Assembly (NCBI RefSeq): GCF_006065315.1
Contig: NZ_CP040749.1
Location: 992,001-1,056,000 of the forward strand
Direction: 5' to 3'
Length of the DNA stretch: 64,000 nt
Source of the DNA: Aureibaculum algae
Lineage (GTDB): Bacteria > Bacteroidota > Bacteroidia > Flavobacteriales > Flavobacteriaceae
Position numbers and translations under genes: made by a program. The notes beneath the pieces were generated by a model. The model had not been told where the DNA came from. It saw only the letters and a list, made by a program, of their open reading frames with translations, and searched no databases. Positions 46,077 through 54,768 of the stretch are shown here, piece after piece (the stretch's first letter is position 1; the number at the start of each line of letters is the position of its first letter).

Positions 46077-46474
46077 ATGATTTTGAGTTAATCTAGTTAA
46101 TTCTAATTTTTACTAAACATAAATTATAGAATGTATAATTTAACTAGTAAGTTATTATCAATACCAAAATTATACTTAAAGTTGATAGAATGTTAATATT
46201 ATTTTGTCATTTATCGATAAAATATTTTCTTGTTTGTATGTTATTCACTTTAATTGTCTTATTTATTATAAACGAATTATAGATTTATTAAGTGTTTTTA
46301 AAACATTTAATTGGTTGATTTGTATGTCAATAGTCATTCTATCAGGGTGTTTGATGGAGATGCTAGTTCAATTTGCTAATTCTTCAGATGTTGTGAAATA
46401 ATACTTTATTATTATGATAAAATAATACCATATTAGTAGCTAGATTGATTCTTATATTTACACAGAGATAATTT
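46077..46474. promoter_or_regulatory. Divergent control region between SusC and the GH5-like gene
   Basis: 398 non-coding bases. For SusC (- strand) two -7-like boxes are visible: TAATTTTG (46172-46165, perfect) and TATGTTTA (46121-46114, one off). A half-site TATCAAT at 46156-46162, with a poor partner at 46143-46149, sits 21 bases upstream of the second box. For the + strand gene a degenerate inverted repeat at 46413-46432 is followed by TATATTTA at 46453-46460. A 12-base palindrome TTTATCGATAAA lies at 46210-46221. The 65-codon TTG-started frame at 46204-46401 looks spurious. Confidence 0.5.
46413..46432. promoter_or_regulatory. Degenerate copy of the ATTGATA-N6-TATCAAT operator
   Basis: TATGATA (46413-46419), spacer AAATAA, TACCATA (46426-46432). 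The spacer is identical to that of the perfect repeat at 47911-47936, and the following bases (TTAGTAGCTAGATTGATT) resemble those after the other copy. It lies 42 bases upstream of the GH5-like start codon. Confidence 0.45.
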
Positions 46475-47842
46475 ATGTCAAAAAAGAAATACATATTAAT
46501 ACTTGTAATTTTAATGGTTTTGGGGGTGAAAGCTCAGAATACTATTGAGGTAAACTGCCAAAATTTATTTTTAAGCGGAACAAATCTAGCATGGAATCAA
46601 TTTAGTGGAGATGTTGGGTTTGGTACTAATCCAAACCTGACTTATTTTGATAATTTCTTTTCAGAAGTAAAGGCTTCAGGAGGTAATTCTGTGCGATGGT
46701 GGCTCCATACAGATGCAGCTTTTACTCCAGAGATACAAACAAGTGGCAATATTACTGGTTTACATCATTCATTAACAAATCAGCAAATTATAGATCAGAT
46801 AAAAGATGTGTTAGACGCGGCGTGGTCAAATAATGTGCTGGTAAATATTAGTTTGTTTTCTTTTGATATGCTTCAAGACCCAACAGCTAAAAGTTGGACC
46901 GACATAAATTATGACGGTAACTTGGCATTTTTAAAATCATCGACTAATGTGCAATCCTATATAGATAATGCCTTAACCCCTATGGTTAATGGGTTAAAAG
47001 ATCATCCAGCACTTATGAGTTGGGAGATTTTTAATGAACCAGAAGGAATGACTAGTGAATTTGGTTGGACGCCAGTTAGAATTTCGATGGCCGATGTTCA
47101 AATGGTAGTGAATAAATTAACGGGTGCAATTCACGATGCTGATCCTGAAGCTCTTGTTACCAATGGAACTTGGTCTATGTTAGCAAATACGGATAAAAAT
47201 ATTTCTTCAAATGTAAATCAGAAAAATTATTATTCAGATGCAGCGTTAATTGCAGCTGGAGGTTCTGATAATGGTACTTTAGATTTTTATCAAGTTCATT
47301 ATTATGATTGGCAATCATCTTCTATTTCGCCATTTCATCATCCTGCAAGTTATTGGGAGTTAGATAAACCCGTTATGGTTGGTGAATTTCATGCGGCAGA
47401 AGCGGAGTCACTAATGACTGGGTTTGGTTATCCTGTAAATGCTACATATGATTACTTATATGATAATGGTTATTTTGGAGCATGGGGATGGCAATATAAA
47501 GAGTCTACACTTTGGAATGCTATAGAGCCTCAAATTAAGCATATGAATGTGACTAATGGAAGTGTAATAGCTCTTGATAAAGATGCTTGTAATACCGCTG
47601 GAATTAGTGATTTTGGACTTGGCTCTATTTCTGTCTTTCCAAACCCATCAGTACATAAAATTCAAATCAAAGGTTTGCAAGGATTAGGAGAGGTGCTCGT
47701 TTATTCTATCGATGGTAAAGTAATAATTAATGAAGCTTTAGAGAATAATCAACTGGATGTGTCTCAACTAGCATCAGGTATGTATTATTTGCGAATTTCA
47801 ACAGAAAATGGAAGTGTATCTAAAAAAATGGTAAAGGAGTAA
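46475..47842 (+). CDS. GH5-like secreted enzyme with T9SS sorting domain
   Basis: 455 residues. Signal peptide ends near VKAQ. The catalytic domain (~25-370) is clan GH-A: 'FLSGTNLAWNQFSGDVG', 'GGNSVRWWLHTD', acid/base Glu188 in WEIFNEPEG, 'FYQVHYYDW', and nucleophile Glu304 in VMVGEFHAAE. The final ~75 residues are a type IX secretion C-terminal domain ('ISVFPNPSVHKIQIKG', 'VYSIDGKVI', 'LASGMYYLRI', 'KKMVKE'), so the enzyme is exported to the surface or medium. I assign it to GH5-like mannanases from context and motif; the subfamily is not clear to me. It is the first + strand gene of the mannan locus. Confidence 0.83.
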   Translation: MSKKKYILILVILMVLGVKAQNTIEVNCQNLFLSGTNLAWNQFSGDVGFGTNPNLTYFDNFFSEVKASGGNSVRWWLHTDAAFTPEIQTSGNITGLHHSLTNQQIIDQIKDVLDAAWSNNVLVNISLFSFDMLQDPTAKSWTDINYDGNLAFLKSSTNVQSYIDNALTPMVNGLKDHPALMSWEIFNEPEGMTSEFGWTPVRISMADVQMVVNKLTGAIHDADPEALVTNGTWSMLANTDKNISSNVNQKNYYSDAALIAAGGSDNGTLDFYQVHYYDWQSSSISPFHHPASYWELDKPVMVGEFHAAEAESLMTGFGYPVNATYDYLYDNGYFGAWGWQYKESTLWNAIEPQIKHMNVTNGSVIALDKDACNTAGISDFGLGSISVFPNPSVHKIQIKGLQGLGEVLVYSIDGKVIINEALENNQLDVSQLASGMYYLRISTENGSVSKKMVKE

Positions 47843-47910
47843 AATCATTTTCGAAATCAAATTGATCTAAAATTGAACTATCAATCCTGCACATCGTAAT
47901 AATAATTTAA

Positions 47911-47936
47911 GATATTGATAAAATAATATCAATATC
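47911..47936. promoter_or_regulatory. Perfect 10-bp inverted repeat, operator candidate of the mannan operon
   Basis: GATATTGATA (47911-47920), spacer AAATAA, TATCAATATC (47927-47936), a perfect 10-bp palindrome. It contains ATTGATA-N6-TATCAAT, identical in arms and spacing to the site at 37557-37576. It ends 16 bases before a perfect TAnnTTTG -7 box and covers the region where a -33 element would be, as expected for an activator site. The regulator is not identified. Confidence 0.7.
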
Positions 47937-47952
47937 ATAATTTTAGTATAGC

Positions 47953-47960
47953 TAAATTTG
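47953..47960 (+). promoter_or_regulatory. -7 promoter box TAAATTTG
   Basis: A perfect match to the Bacteroidota TAnnTTTG -7 element, 45 bases upstream of the GH26 start at 48006. No TTTG -33 box is present; the inverted repeat occupies that position, suggesting activator-dependent transcription of the GH26 to GH9 operon. Confidence 0.55.
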
Positions 47961-48005
47961 ATTTTTACAATAAATAACTAGTAACCTCTATTATAAATAC
48001 AATTT

Positions 48006-49157
48006 ATGATGCTCTCCATTAAAAATAAAAATCTTAAATTTTACTGTAAATCTGTTCTTGCATTGTTACTTATGGTATCTTTTTATTCATGTACAACTAC
48101 TCAAAAACAAAAAGAAAAAAAGCCTTTGCTAGTTGACGACAAAGCATCGGAAAGTTGTTTGAATCTTTATCAAAAATTAAATGAAATTTCAAAAAAAGGT
48201 TTTGCTATTGGGCATCAAGACGCAACATCTTATGGCATTAGTTGGACGCAAAATGATGACAGTTTAATTATAAAAAGCGATGTAAATGAAGTGGTACAAG
48301 ACTTCCCTGCTGTATATGGTTTTGATTTAGGACGTATTGAATTGGCTTCTGATAGAAATTTAGATAGCGTTTCGTTTGTTACGATGAGAAAACTTATGGT
48401 TGATGCTCATAAAAAGGGCGGTATTATAACCATTAGCTGGCATGCAGATAACCCAACATCCGATGGAGATTCTTGGGATAAAACACCTGCTGTTGCTCAC
48501 ATTATTAAAGGTGGTAAAAATAGAGCTAAATATGAGCTTTGGGTAGAAAGAATGGCGAATTTTATAAAGTCATTGCAATATGATAATCAACCCATACCTT
48601 TGGTATTTAGGCCTTTTCATGAAATGAATGGGGCTTGGTTTTGGTGGGGAGATCCAAACTGTACAGCAGCCGAGTACAAACAATTGTGGCAAGAAACAGT
48701 ACAGTTGCTAAGAGATACTCATAACGTGCACAATTTGTTATATGCTTATTCACCAAATAAATTAAATCCGTCCGATGATTATTTGAAATACTATCCTGGA
48801 GACGATTACGTAGATATTTTGGGTATTGATATTTATGATTTTAAAAATGCAAAAGAGTATACCGAAGCAGTAGTTAAAGATTTAGAACTCGTAAAAAATA
48901 TTGCCAAAGAAAAGAACAAGCTTTATGCTTTTACGGAAACAGGATTGGAAACAATTTCTACTGAAAATTGGTATTCAGAAGTTTTATATCCTAGTATAGA
49001 GAACTCAGGGATTGCATGGGTTTTGTTCTGGAGAAACGGAAGACTTGATCATCATTATATGCCTTATAAAGGACATTCTAGTGAAAGTGATTTTAAAAAT
49101 TTCGAAAAGCTATCGAAAACATTGTTTTTAAAAGATATTAATGTGATAAAAAAATAA
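48006..49157 (+). CDS. GH26 beta-mannanase lipoprotein
   Basis: 383 residues; tandem ATGs at 48006/48009. Lipobox Cys29 (VSFYSC) followed by T-T-T-Q-K-Q, without acidic residues, suggesting a periplasm-facing lipoprotein. GH26 marks: 'GFAIGHQDATSYGISW', 'YGFDLGRIEL', 'GGIITISWHADNPTS', acid/base Glu206 in VFRPFHEMNGAWFWWGDP, and nucleophile Glu311 in YAFTETGLE. This GH26 type includes exo-acting mannanases that release mannobiose, as known for Bacteroides ManA-type proteins, and it directly precedes the transporter, epimerase and phosphorylase that would use mannobiose. Confidence 0.94.
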   Translation: MMLSIKNKNLKFYCKSVLALLLMVSFYSCTTTQKQKEKKPLLVDDKASESCLNLYQKLNEISKKGFAIGHQDATSYGISWTQNDDSLIIKSDVNEVVQDFPAVYGFDLGRIELASDRNLDSVSFVTMRKLMVDAHKKGGIITISWHADNPTSDGDSWDKTPAVAHIIKGGKNRAKYELWVERMANFIKSLQYDNQPIPLVFRPFHEMNGAWFWWGDPNCTAAEYKQLWQETVQLLRDTHNVHNLLYAYSPNKLNPSDDYLKYYPGDDYVDILGIDIYDFKNAKEYTEAVVKDLELVKNIAKEKNKLYAFTETGLETISTENWYSEVLYPSIENSGIAWVLFWRNGRLDHHYMPYKGHSSESDFKNFEKLSKTLFLKDINVIKK

Positions 49158-49180
49158 TTAAAGTTAACCACAACCGACCT

Positions 49181-51019
49181 ATGAAATTACTCAACACAGT
49201 AGATATTGTAATTATTTTATTGTATTTGCTTACTATAGTTATAATTGGACTTGTTCTTAAAAAAAGAGCACAACGAAGTAAAGATGATTATTTACTAGGT
49301 GGTAAGTCCATTCCATGGTATTTGTTGGGGCTTTCTAATGCCTCAGGAATGTTTGATATTTCTGGCACAATTTGGCTTGTAACTTTAATGTTTGTCTATG
49401 GAATTAAAAGTGCATGGATACCGTGGTTATGGCCTGTTTTTAATCAAGTTTTCTTGATGGTATATTTGTCTAAATGGTTAAGGCGTTCAAATGCAACCAC
49501 AGGTGCTGAATGGATAGGTACACGTTTTGGGTTTGCAAAAGGAGCAAAACTGTCACATGTTATTGTGGTCGTTTTTGCATTGATAATGTGCTTGGGCTAT
49601 TTAGCTTATGGATTTATAGGTTTAGGTAAGTTTATTGAAATTTTTATACCTTGGGAAATGGTAAGTAATTATGTTCCCTTTGATGTAACGCCAGAGTATG
49701 TGCCACATTTTTATGGTACTATTTTTACCTTTTTTGCCGTATTTTATTCGTTGTTAGGTGGTATGTCTGGAATTGTATGGGCAGATGTTGTTCAATTTGG
49801 AATTATGACTGTGGCCGCTCTAGTTATTGGTTATTTAGGTTTTCAAGCCGTGGGTAGTAACAAGTTGAACGTGCCTGATGGTTGGATGAGTCCGTTTTTT
49901 GGATGGGAATTGAATATGGATTGGACGCATATAATACCTGAAGTAAATAATAAAATTAAAGAAGACGGATTTGGATTATTTACAATTTTCTTTATGATGA
50001 TGGTTTTTAAAGGATTGTTGGTGAGTATAGCAGGGCCGGCTCCAAATTACGATATGCAGAAAATATTGTCTACAAAATCAGCAGCCGAAGCTTCTAAAAT
50101 GAGTGGATTTGTATCTGTAATTCTAATGCCAATTCGGTATTTAATGATTGCAGGTTTTGCAGCCTTGGCTTTAATTTATTATGAAAAATTAGATTTATTA
50201 AATTCTGCAGGAGAAATTGATTTTGAATTGATTTTACCAACGGCTATTCAGCAGTTTGTTCCAGTAGGTTTATTGGGGCTTTTATTAGCGGGATTAATTG
50301 CTGCATTTATGTCAACATTTGCAGGCACTTTAAATGCTGCACAAGCATATTTAGTGAATGATATTTACTTAAAATACAAAAAGCCAGATGCAAGTCCTAA
50401 AGAGATACGAAACATGAACTATATCACTGGGGTAATCGTAGTTATAGTTAGTATAATTTTAGGATTATTTGCGAAGGATGTAAATTCAGTATTGCAATGG
50501 ATAGTCTCTGTTTTATATGGAAGTTATGTCGGTGCTAATATTTTAAAATGGCATTGGTGGAGGTTTAATGGCGAAGGTTTCTTTTGGGGTATGGTAGCAG
50601 GTTTAGTGTCTGCAGCGGTGATTCCAGAATTGTTTCCGGATGTGTTAGGTTTGTATCTATTTCCCTGGTTGCTATTGGCATCATTAATAGGTTCTGTAAT
50701 TGGAACGTATTCTGCTCCGCCAACAGATGAAGCCGTTCTTAAAAAATTCTATAAAAATGTTAAACCGTGGGGGTTTTGGAAACCAATCCACGATAAATTA
50801 CTAATTGAAGATCCTAATTTCAAAAAGAATGAAAGTTTTGGTATGGATATGTTTAATGTGCTAATAGGCATAACCGCACAGACAACGTTGGTAATTTTAC
50901 CTATGTATATCATTTTTAGACAACAAACGCCAATTTATATTTCTCTTGTTGTTTTGGTAATATGTTTGGTGCTATTAAAGAAATTCTGGTGGAATAAATT
51001 AGAAGAAAAAATTGATTAA
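49181..51019 (+). CDS. Sodium:solute symporter (SSS family), probable mannobiose importer
   Basis: 612 residues with 14 or so hydrophobic segments. SSS marks: N-terminal '[20 protein letters not shown]', '[26 protein letters not shown]', '[21 protein letters not shown]', '[29 protein letters not shown]'. Na+-driven sugar symporter in the inner membrane. It sits 23 bases after GH26 and just before GH130, with an 8-codon stretch near the end of the gene overlapping no other frame. Comparable mannobiose clusters in Bacteroides carry a symporter at this place, so mannobiose is the inferred cargo. Confidence 0.93.
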   Translation: MKLLNTVDIVIILLYLLTIVIIGLVLKKRAQRSKDDYLLGGKSIPWYLLGLSNASGMFDISGTIWLVTLMFVYGIKSAWIPWLWPVFNQVFLMVYLSKWLRRSNATTGAEWIGTRFGFAKGAKLSHVIVVVFALIMCLGYLAYGFIGLGKFIEIFIPWEMVSNYVPFDVTPEYVPHFYGTIFTFFAVFYSLLGGMSGIVWADVVQFGIMTVAALVIGYLGFQAVGSNKLNVPDGWMSPFFGWELNMDWTHIIPEVNNKIKEDGFGLFTIFFMMMVFKGLLVSIAGPAPNYDMQKILSTKSAAEASKMSGFVSVILMPIRYLMIAGFAALALIYYEKLDLLNSAGEIDFELILPTAIQQFVPVGLLGLLLAGLIAAFMSTFAGTLNAAQAYLVNDIYLKYKKPDASPKEIRNMNYITGVIVVIVSIILGLFAKDVNSVLQWIVSVLYGSYVGANILKWHWWRFNGEGFFWGMVAGLVSAAVIPELFPDVLGLYLFPWLLLASLIGSVIGTYSAPPTDEAVLKKFYKNVKPWGFWKPIHDKLLIEDPNFKKNESFGMDMFNVLIGITAQTTLVILPMYIIFRQQTPIYISLVVLVICLVLLKKFWWNKLEEKID

Positions 51020-51023
51020 TTAT

Positions 51024-52199
51024 ATGTACAAGATAAATGGCACAATAGCCAAGAAAAAAAAGAGATATGCTAAATTGATTAGCAAAAAAAATAAACCCGT
51101 TTCCAATTCAAATGGGATCTATACACGATATAAATATCCTGTAGTAACAGCAGATCATACGCCAATTCATTGGAGGTATGATTTTGACCCTAAAACAAAT
51201 CCTTTTGAGTTAGAACGAATAGGTATTAACGGTACTTTTAATGCTGGTGCCATGAAATGGAATGGCAAGTATTTGCTGTGCTTAAGAGTAGAAGGAAACG
51301 ATCGTAAGTCATTTTTTGCAATTGCAGAAAGTCCCAACGGTGTAGATCATTTTAAATTTTGGGATAAACCATGTATAATTCCTGAAATTGAAGGAGATCC
51401 AGATACCAATATTTATGATATGCGTTTAATTGATCATGAAGATGGGTGGATTTATGGTGTGTTCTGTACAGAGCGTAAAGACCCTAATGCACCTCAAGGA
51501 GATACGAGTTCTGCCACAGCGAACGCAGGGATAGTTAGAACAAAAGATCTTATTCACTGGGAGCGTTTGCCTGATTTAATCTCAAGTTCTGGTCAACAAC
51601 GAAATGTAGTGTTGCATCCCGAATTTGTAAAGGGTAAATATGCCATTTATACGCGTCCGCAAGACGGATTTATAGATGTTGGTAATGGTGGTGGTATAGG
51701 CCTTGGTTATATTGATGACATGGCAAATCCTGTAGTGAAAAATGAAAAAATAATTAATAATAAAATTTATCATACGGTCTATGAATTAAAAAATGGGCAA
51801 GGACCAGCACCGATTAAAACCAAAAAAGGTTGGCTGCATCTAGCTCACGGAGTTCGAAATACAGCAGCAGGTTTGCGTTATACATTATATATGTTTATGA
51901 CGGACTTAAATGATATTTCAAAAGTAATTCATCAACCTGCAGGGCACTTTATGGCTCCCATAAATGGTGAGAGAGTAGGGGATGTTTCAAATGTTTTATT
52001 CTCTAACGGTTGGATTGAAGATGACAATGGCACGGTGTACATTTATTATGCATCGTCAGATACTAGGATGCACGTTGCGGTATCGTCAATTGACAAATTG
52101 TTAGATTATGTTATGCATTCTCCTGAAGATAAATACTCATCCGCAAATTCTGTACAAACAATTCTCAATCTTATAGATAAAAATAGCAAACAACAGTGA
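51024..52199 (+). CDS. GH130 4-O-beta-D-mannosyl-D-glucose phosphorylase
   Basis: ATG 51024 is preferred over the upstream TTG at 51012; it follows the symporter stop by four bases. 391 residues, no signal peptide: cytoplasmic. GH130 marks: '[20 protein letters not shown]', '[20 protein letters not shown]', catalytic Asp132 in NIYDMRLI (Asp131 in the Bacteroides fragilis enzyme, from memory), '[22 protein letters not shown]', and '[20 protein letters not shown]'. It phosphorolyses beta-mannosyl-1,4-glucose to mannose-1-phosphate and glucose. Its stop codon overlaps the start of the epimerase gene (TGATG). Confidence 0.95.
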   Translation: MYKINGTIAKKKKRYAKLISKKNKPVSNSNGIYTRYKYPVVTADHTPIHWRYDFDPKTNPFELERIGINGTFNAGAMKWNGKYLLCLRVEGNDRKSFFAIAESPNGVDHFKFWDKPCIIPEIEGDPDTNIYDMRLIDHEDGWIYGVFCTERKDPNAPQGDTSSATANAGIVRTKDLIHWERLPDLISSSGQQRNVVLHPEFVKGKYAIYTRPQDGFIDVGNGGGIGLGYIDDMANPVVKNEKIINNKIYHTVYELKNGQGPAPIKTKKGWLHLAHGVRNTAAGLRYTLYMFMTDLNDISKVIHQPAGHFMAPINGERVGDVSNVLFSNGWIEDDNGTVYIYYASSDTRMHVAVSSIDKLLDYVMHSPEDKYSSANSVQTILNLIDKNSKQQ

Positions 52200-53380
52200 T
52201 GTCTAATGCTTATTCCCAACTAAAAAACGAACTGAACATTGAGTTAATGAATGTGCTAAATTACTGGTCATTAAATACTTTAGATCATAACCATGGCGGT
52301 TTTTTAGGTAAAATTAATCACTTCAATGTTGTCGTGCCAAAAGCCTCTAAAGGTATTATTTTAAATACACGAATTCTTTGGTCATTTTCAGCAGCTTCAA
52401 ATCATCTAAAAACAAATGAATACAGGTCAATTTGCGATAGAGCGTATACCTATTTAAAAAGCTATTTTAAAGATTCAAACCACAAAGGTGTTTTTTGGGA
52501 GTTAGATTATAAAGGAAATCCGATAAACACGCGAAAGCAAGTTTATGCTCAAGCCTTTACTATTTATGCACTGTCTGAATACTATATGTTTACAGAAAAT
52601 GAAGAGGCTAAAATTTGGGCACTAGAAATTTTTAACCTTCTTGAAAAATATGCCAAAGATGATGTGAATGTTGGCTACTTCGAGGCATTTAATGAAACTT
52701 GGAGTCCGATTCAAGATATGAGATTAAGTGAAAAGGATATGAATGCATCTAAAACGATGAATACACACCTTCATATTTTAGAAGCATATACCGCTTTGTT
52801 AAAAATTTGTGATAATGGCGAGTTAAAAGCATCATTAAAACATTTGATTGAAATATTCTTTGAAAAATTTCTTAATTCTAATAATCATTTTGATTTGTTT
52901 TTTGATGATCAATGGAATTTGTTAGGTAATACCATTTCTTATGGACATGATATTGAAGCAGCTTGGTTATTGATAGAAGCAGCTAAGCTTGTTGAAGATG
53001 AAGCCTTACTGAATAAAGCAAACAAATTAGCAATAATGATAGCTGATTCTTTTTTAAATGAGGGAATAGATAGTGAAGGGGCTGTAATAAATGAAAAGAA
53101 TTTAGATACCAATCATATTGATACTGATAGGCATTGGTGGCCCCAAGTAGAAGCACTTGTAGGGTTGAATTATGCTTATAATTTAAAAAAGAATCAGAGG
53201 TACATTGAAAGTTCATTAAAGATTTGGGAATTCACAAAAAAGTACCTGATTGATTATGAAAATGGAGAGTGGTTTTTTAGAGTCGATAAAAACGGTGCCC
53301 CTTATAGAGAGGAAGATAAAGTAAGTATGTGGAAAGCACCTTACCACACCTCAAGGGCATTTATAATCTTAAACAGTTAG
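52199..53380 (+). CDS. AGE-family cellobiose/mannobiose 2-epimerase
   Basis: The start is ATG 52199, sharing one base with the GH130 stop (TGATG), so translation is probably coupled; GTG 52196 is an alternative. 393 residues, cytoplasmic (alpha/alpha)6 barrel. Active-site residues known from cellobiose 2-epimerases are all present: Arg58 (NTRILW), His190/His192 (MNTHLHILEAY), His250, Glu253 and Trp256 (YGHDIEAAWLL), Trp313/Trp314 and Glu318 (RHWWPQVEALVG), and His383 (PYHTSRAF). It converts mannobiose to mannosylglucose, the substrate of the GH130 enzyme next to it. Confidence 0.95.
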   Translation: MSNAYSQLKNELNIELMNVLNYWSLNTLDHNHGGFLGKINHFNVVVPKASKGIILNTRILWSFSAASNHLKTNEYRSICDRAYTYLKSYFKDSNHKGVFWELDYKGNPINTRKQVYAQAFTIYALSEYYMFTENEEAKIWALEIFNLLEKYAKDDVNVGYFEAFNETWSPIQDMRLSEKDMNASKTMNTHLHILEAYTALLKICDNGELKASLKHLIEIFFEKFLNSNNHFDLFFDDQWNLLGNTISYGHDIEAAWLLIEAAKLVEDEALLNKANKLAIMIADSFLNEGIDSEGAVINEKNLDTNHIDTDRHWWPQVEALVGLNYAYNLKKNQRYIESSLKIWEFTKKYLIDYENGEWFFRVDKNGAPYREEDKVSMWKAPYHTSRAFIILNS

Positions 53381-53383
53381 AAT

Positions 53384-54712
53384 ATGAAAAAAACAACATT
53401 AATGTATTTTATGGCTTGTGTTATTCTGTTGTTCTCATGCAAGAATAAACAATCTGATGATGATAATAGTGATACTAATACTAATGCTATTCCTTTAATA
53501 ACGGTTAAAGATTCTAAATTTTACAAAGGTGAAGCTCCATATTATTTCGTGGGTACAAATTATTGGTATGGTCCTTTAATAGCCGCCAAAAACATTGGAG
53601 ATCGTGATCGGTTAATTAAAGAGTTAGACCTTATGAAATCAGTAGGTATTGATAATCTGCGTATTTTAGTGGGAGCGGAAGGTGATGGAGGTGATTCTAG
53701 AGTGCATCCAGCTTTGCAGCCAGAACAGGGTGTGTATAATGAAGATTTACTTGATGGATTGGATTTTTTAATGTCAGAAATGCGTAAGAGAAATATGTAC
53801 GCCGTTTTGTATTTAAATAATAATTGGATCTGGTCTGGTGGTATGTCTGAGTATTTGCAATGGAATGGGTATGGAGAAGTTCCTAATCCGTTTTTAGAAC
53901 AATATTCATGGGATCAGTACATGACTTATACAAGTCAATTTCACTCTTGTAAGCCTTGTAAAGAAGCATTTTATAACCATGTAAAATTCATTATACAACG
54001 TACAAATATTTATACGGGTTTAAAATACTCAGAAGATAATACAGTTATGTCTTGGCAAGTTGCTAACGAACCAAGAGTTTTAATGAGTCCTGATCATGAA
54101 AAAGCTTTTACGTCATGGCTTAATGAAACCATAGATTTAATAGCTTCATTAGATCCAAACCATTTAATATCAACAGGTACCGAAGGTAAGCACGGTTTTT
54201 TACAAGATATAGATATGTATGAAAGAGTGCATACGAATAAGAACATTGATTATTTGGTAATGCACATGTGGCCCAAAAATTGGGGTTGGTACGATATTGA
54301 TAATGAAAAGGAATCTACACTACTTTCTATTGAAAAAGCAACTACTTATATGGATGAACATATACTGGTTGCTCAAAGATTGCAGAAGCCCATTGTAATG
54401 TCGGAATTTGGCTTTCCACGTGAAAAGGAAAGTTTATCAAAAGAAGCTTCCGTTGCAAATAGAAATATTTTTTACAATGCCATTTTTGATAGAATTACAG
54501 AGAGTAAAAAGAAGCAAGGCGTTTTGGCAGGTTTAAATTTTTGGGGATTTGCCGGCTATGCAAAAACGAATCCTGATAATGGAAAATGGATGCATGGTGA
54601 TGATTTTACTGCAGATCCACCCCAAGAACCTCAAGGTTTAAATTCTGTATTTGCTTCAGATACTTCAACGCTCAAGATAATTAAGAAAGCGAATAAGCAA
54701 TTAATGGAATAG
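53384..54712 (+). CDS. GH5 beta-mannanase (GH5_7-like) lipoprotein
   Basis: 442 residues. Lipobox Cys19 (LLFSC) followed by K-N-K-Q-S-D-D-D-N, an acidic surface-export type. GH5 subfamily 7 marks: 'APYYFVGTNYWYGPLIAA', 'IDNLRILVGAEGDGGDSRVHP', acid/base Glu229 in SWQVANEPR, 'HMWPKNWGWYD', and nucleophile Glu341 in VMSEFGFPRE. It cuts internal beta-1,4-mannosyl bonds, most likely at the cell surface before SusCD uptake. It starts three bases after the epimerase stop. Confidence 0.93.
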   Translation: MKKTTLMYFMACVILLFSCKNKQSDDDNSDTNTNAIPLITVKDSKFYKGEAPYYFVGTNYWYGPLIAAKNIGDRDRLIKELDLMKSVGIDNLRILVGAEGDGGDSRVHPALQPEQGVYNEDLLDGLDFLMSEMRKRNMYAVLYLNNNWIWSGGMSEYLQWNGYGEVPNPFLEQYSWDQYMTYTSQFHSCKPCKEAFYNHVKFIIQRTNIYTGLKYSEDNTVMSWQVANEPRVLMSPDHEKAFTSWLNETIDLIASLDPNHLISTGTEGKHGFLQDIDMYERVHTNKNIDYLVMHMWPKNWGWYDIDNEKESTLLSIEKATTYMDEHILVAQRLQKPIVMSEFGFPREKESLSKEASVANRNIFYNAIFDRITESKKKQGVLAGLNFWGFAGYAKTNPDNGKWMHGDDFTADPPQEPQGLNSVFASDTSTLKIIKKANKQLME

Positions 54713-54768
54713 TTTGAAATTCTTAACTATTGTTTTCATTTCGTAATTTTATATCATATACAAATAGC

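Noticed and set aside
46204..46401. 65-codon open frame between SusC and the GH5-like gene
   Set aside because: It starts with TTG, has low-complexity hydrophobic composition, no recognisable domain, and overlaps the promoter region.
47911..47936. FNR/Crp-type binding site (TTGAT...ATCAA)
   Set aside because: The half-sites resemble FNR, but the spacing between TTGAT and ATCAA is 8 bases rather than 4, and the repeat at 37557 has the same 8-base spacing.
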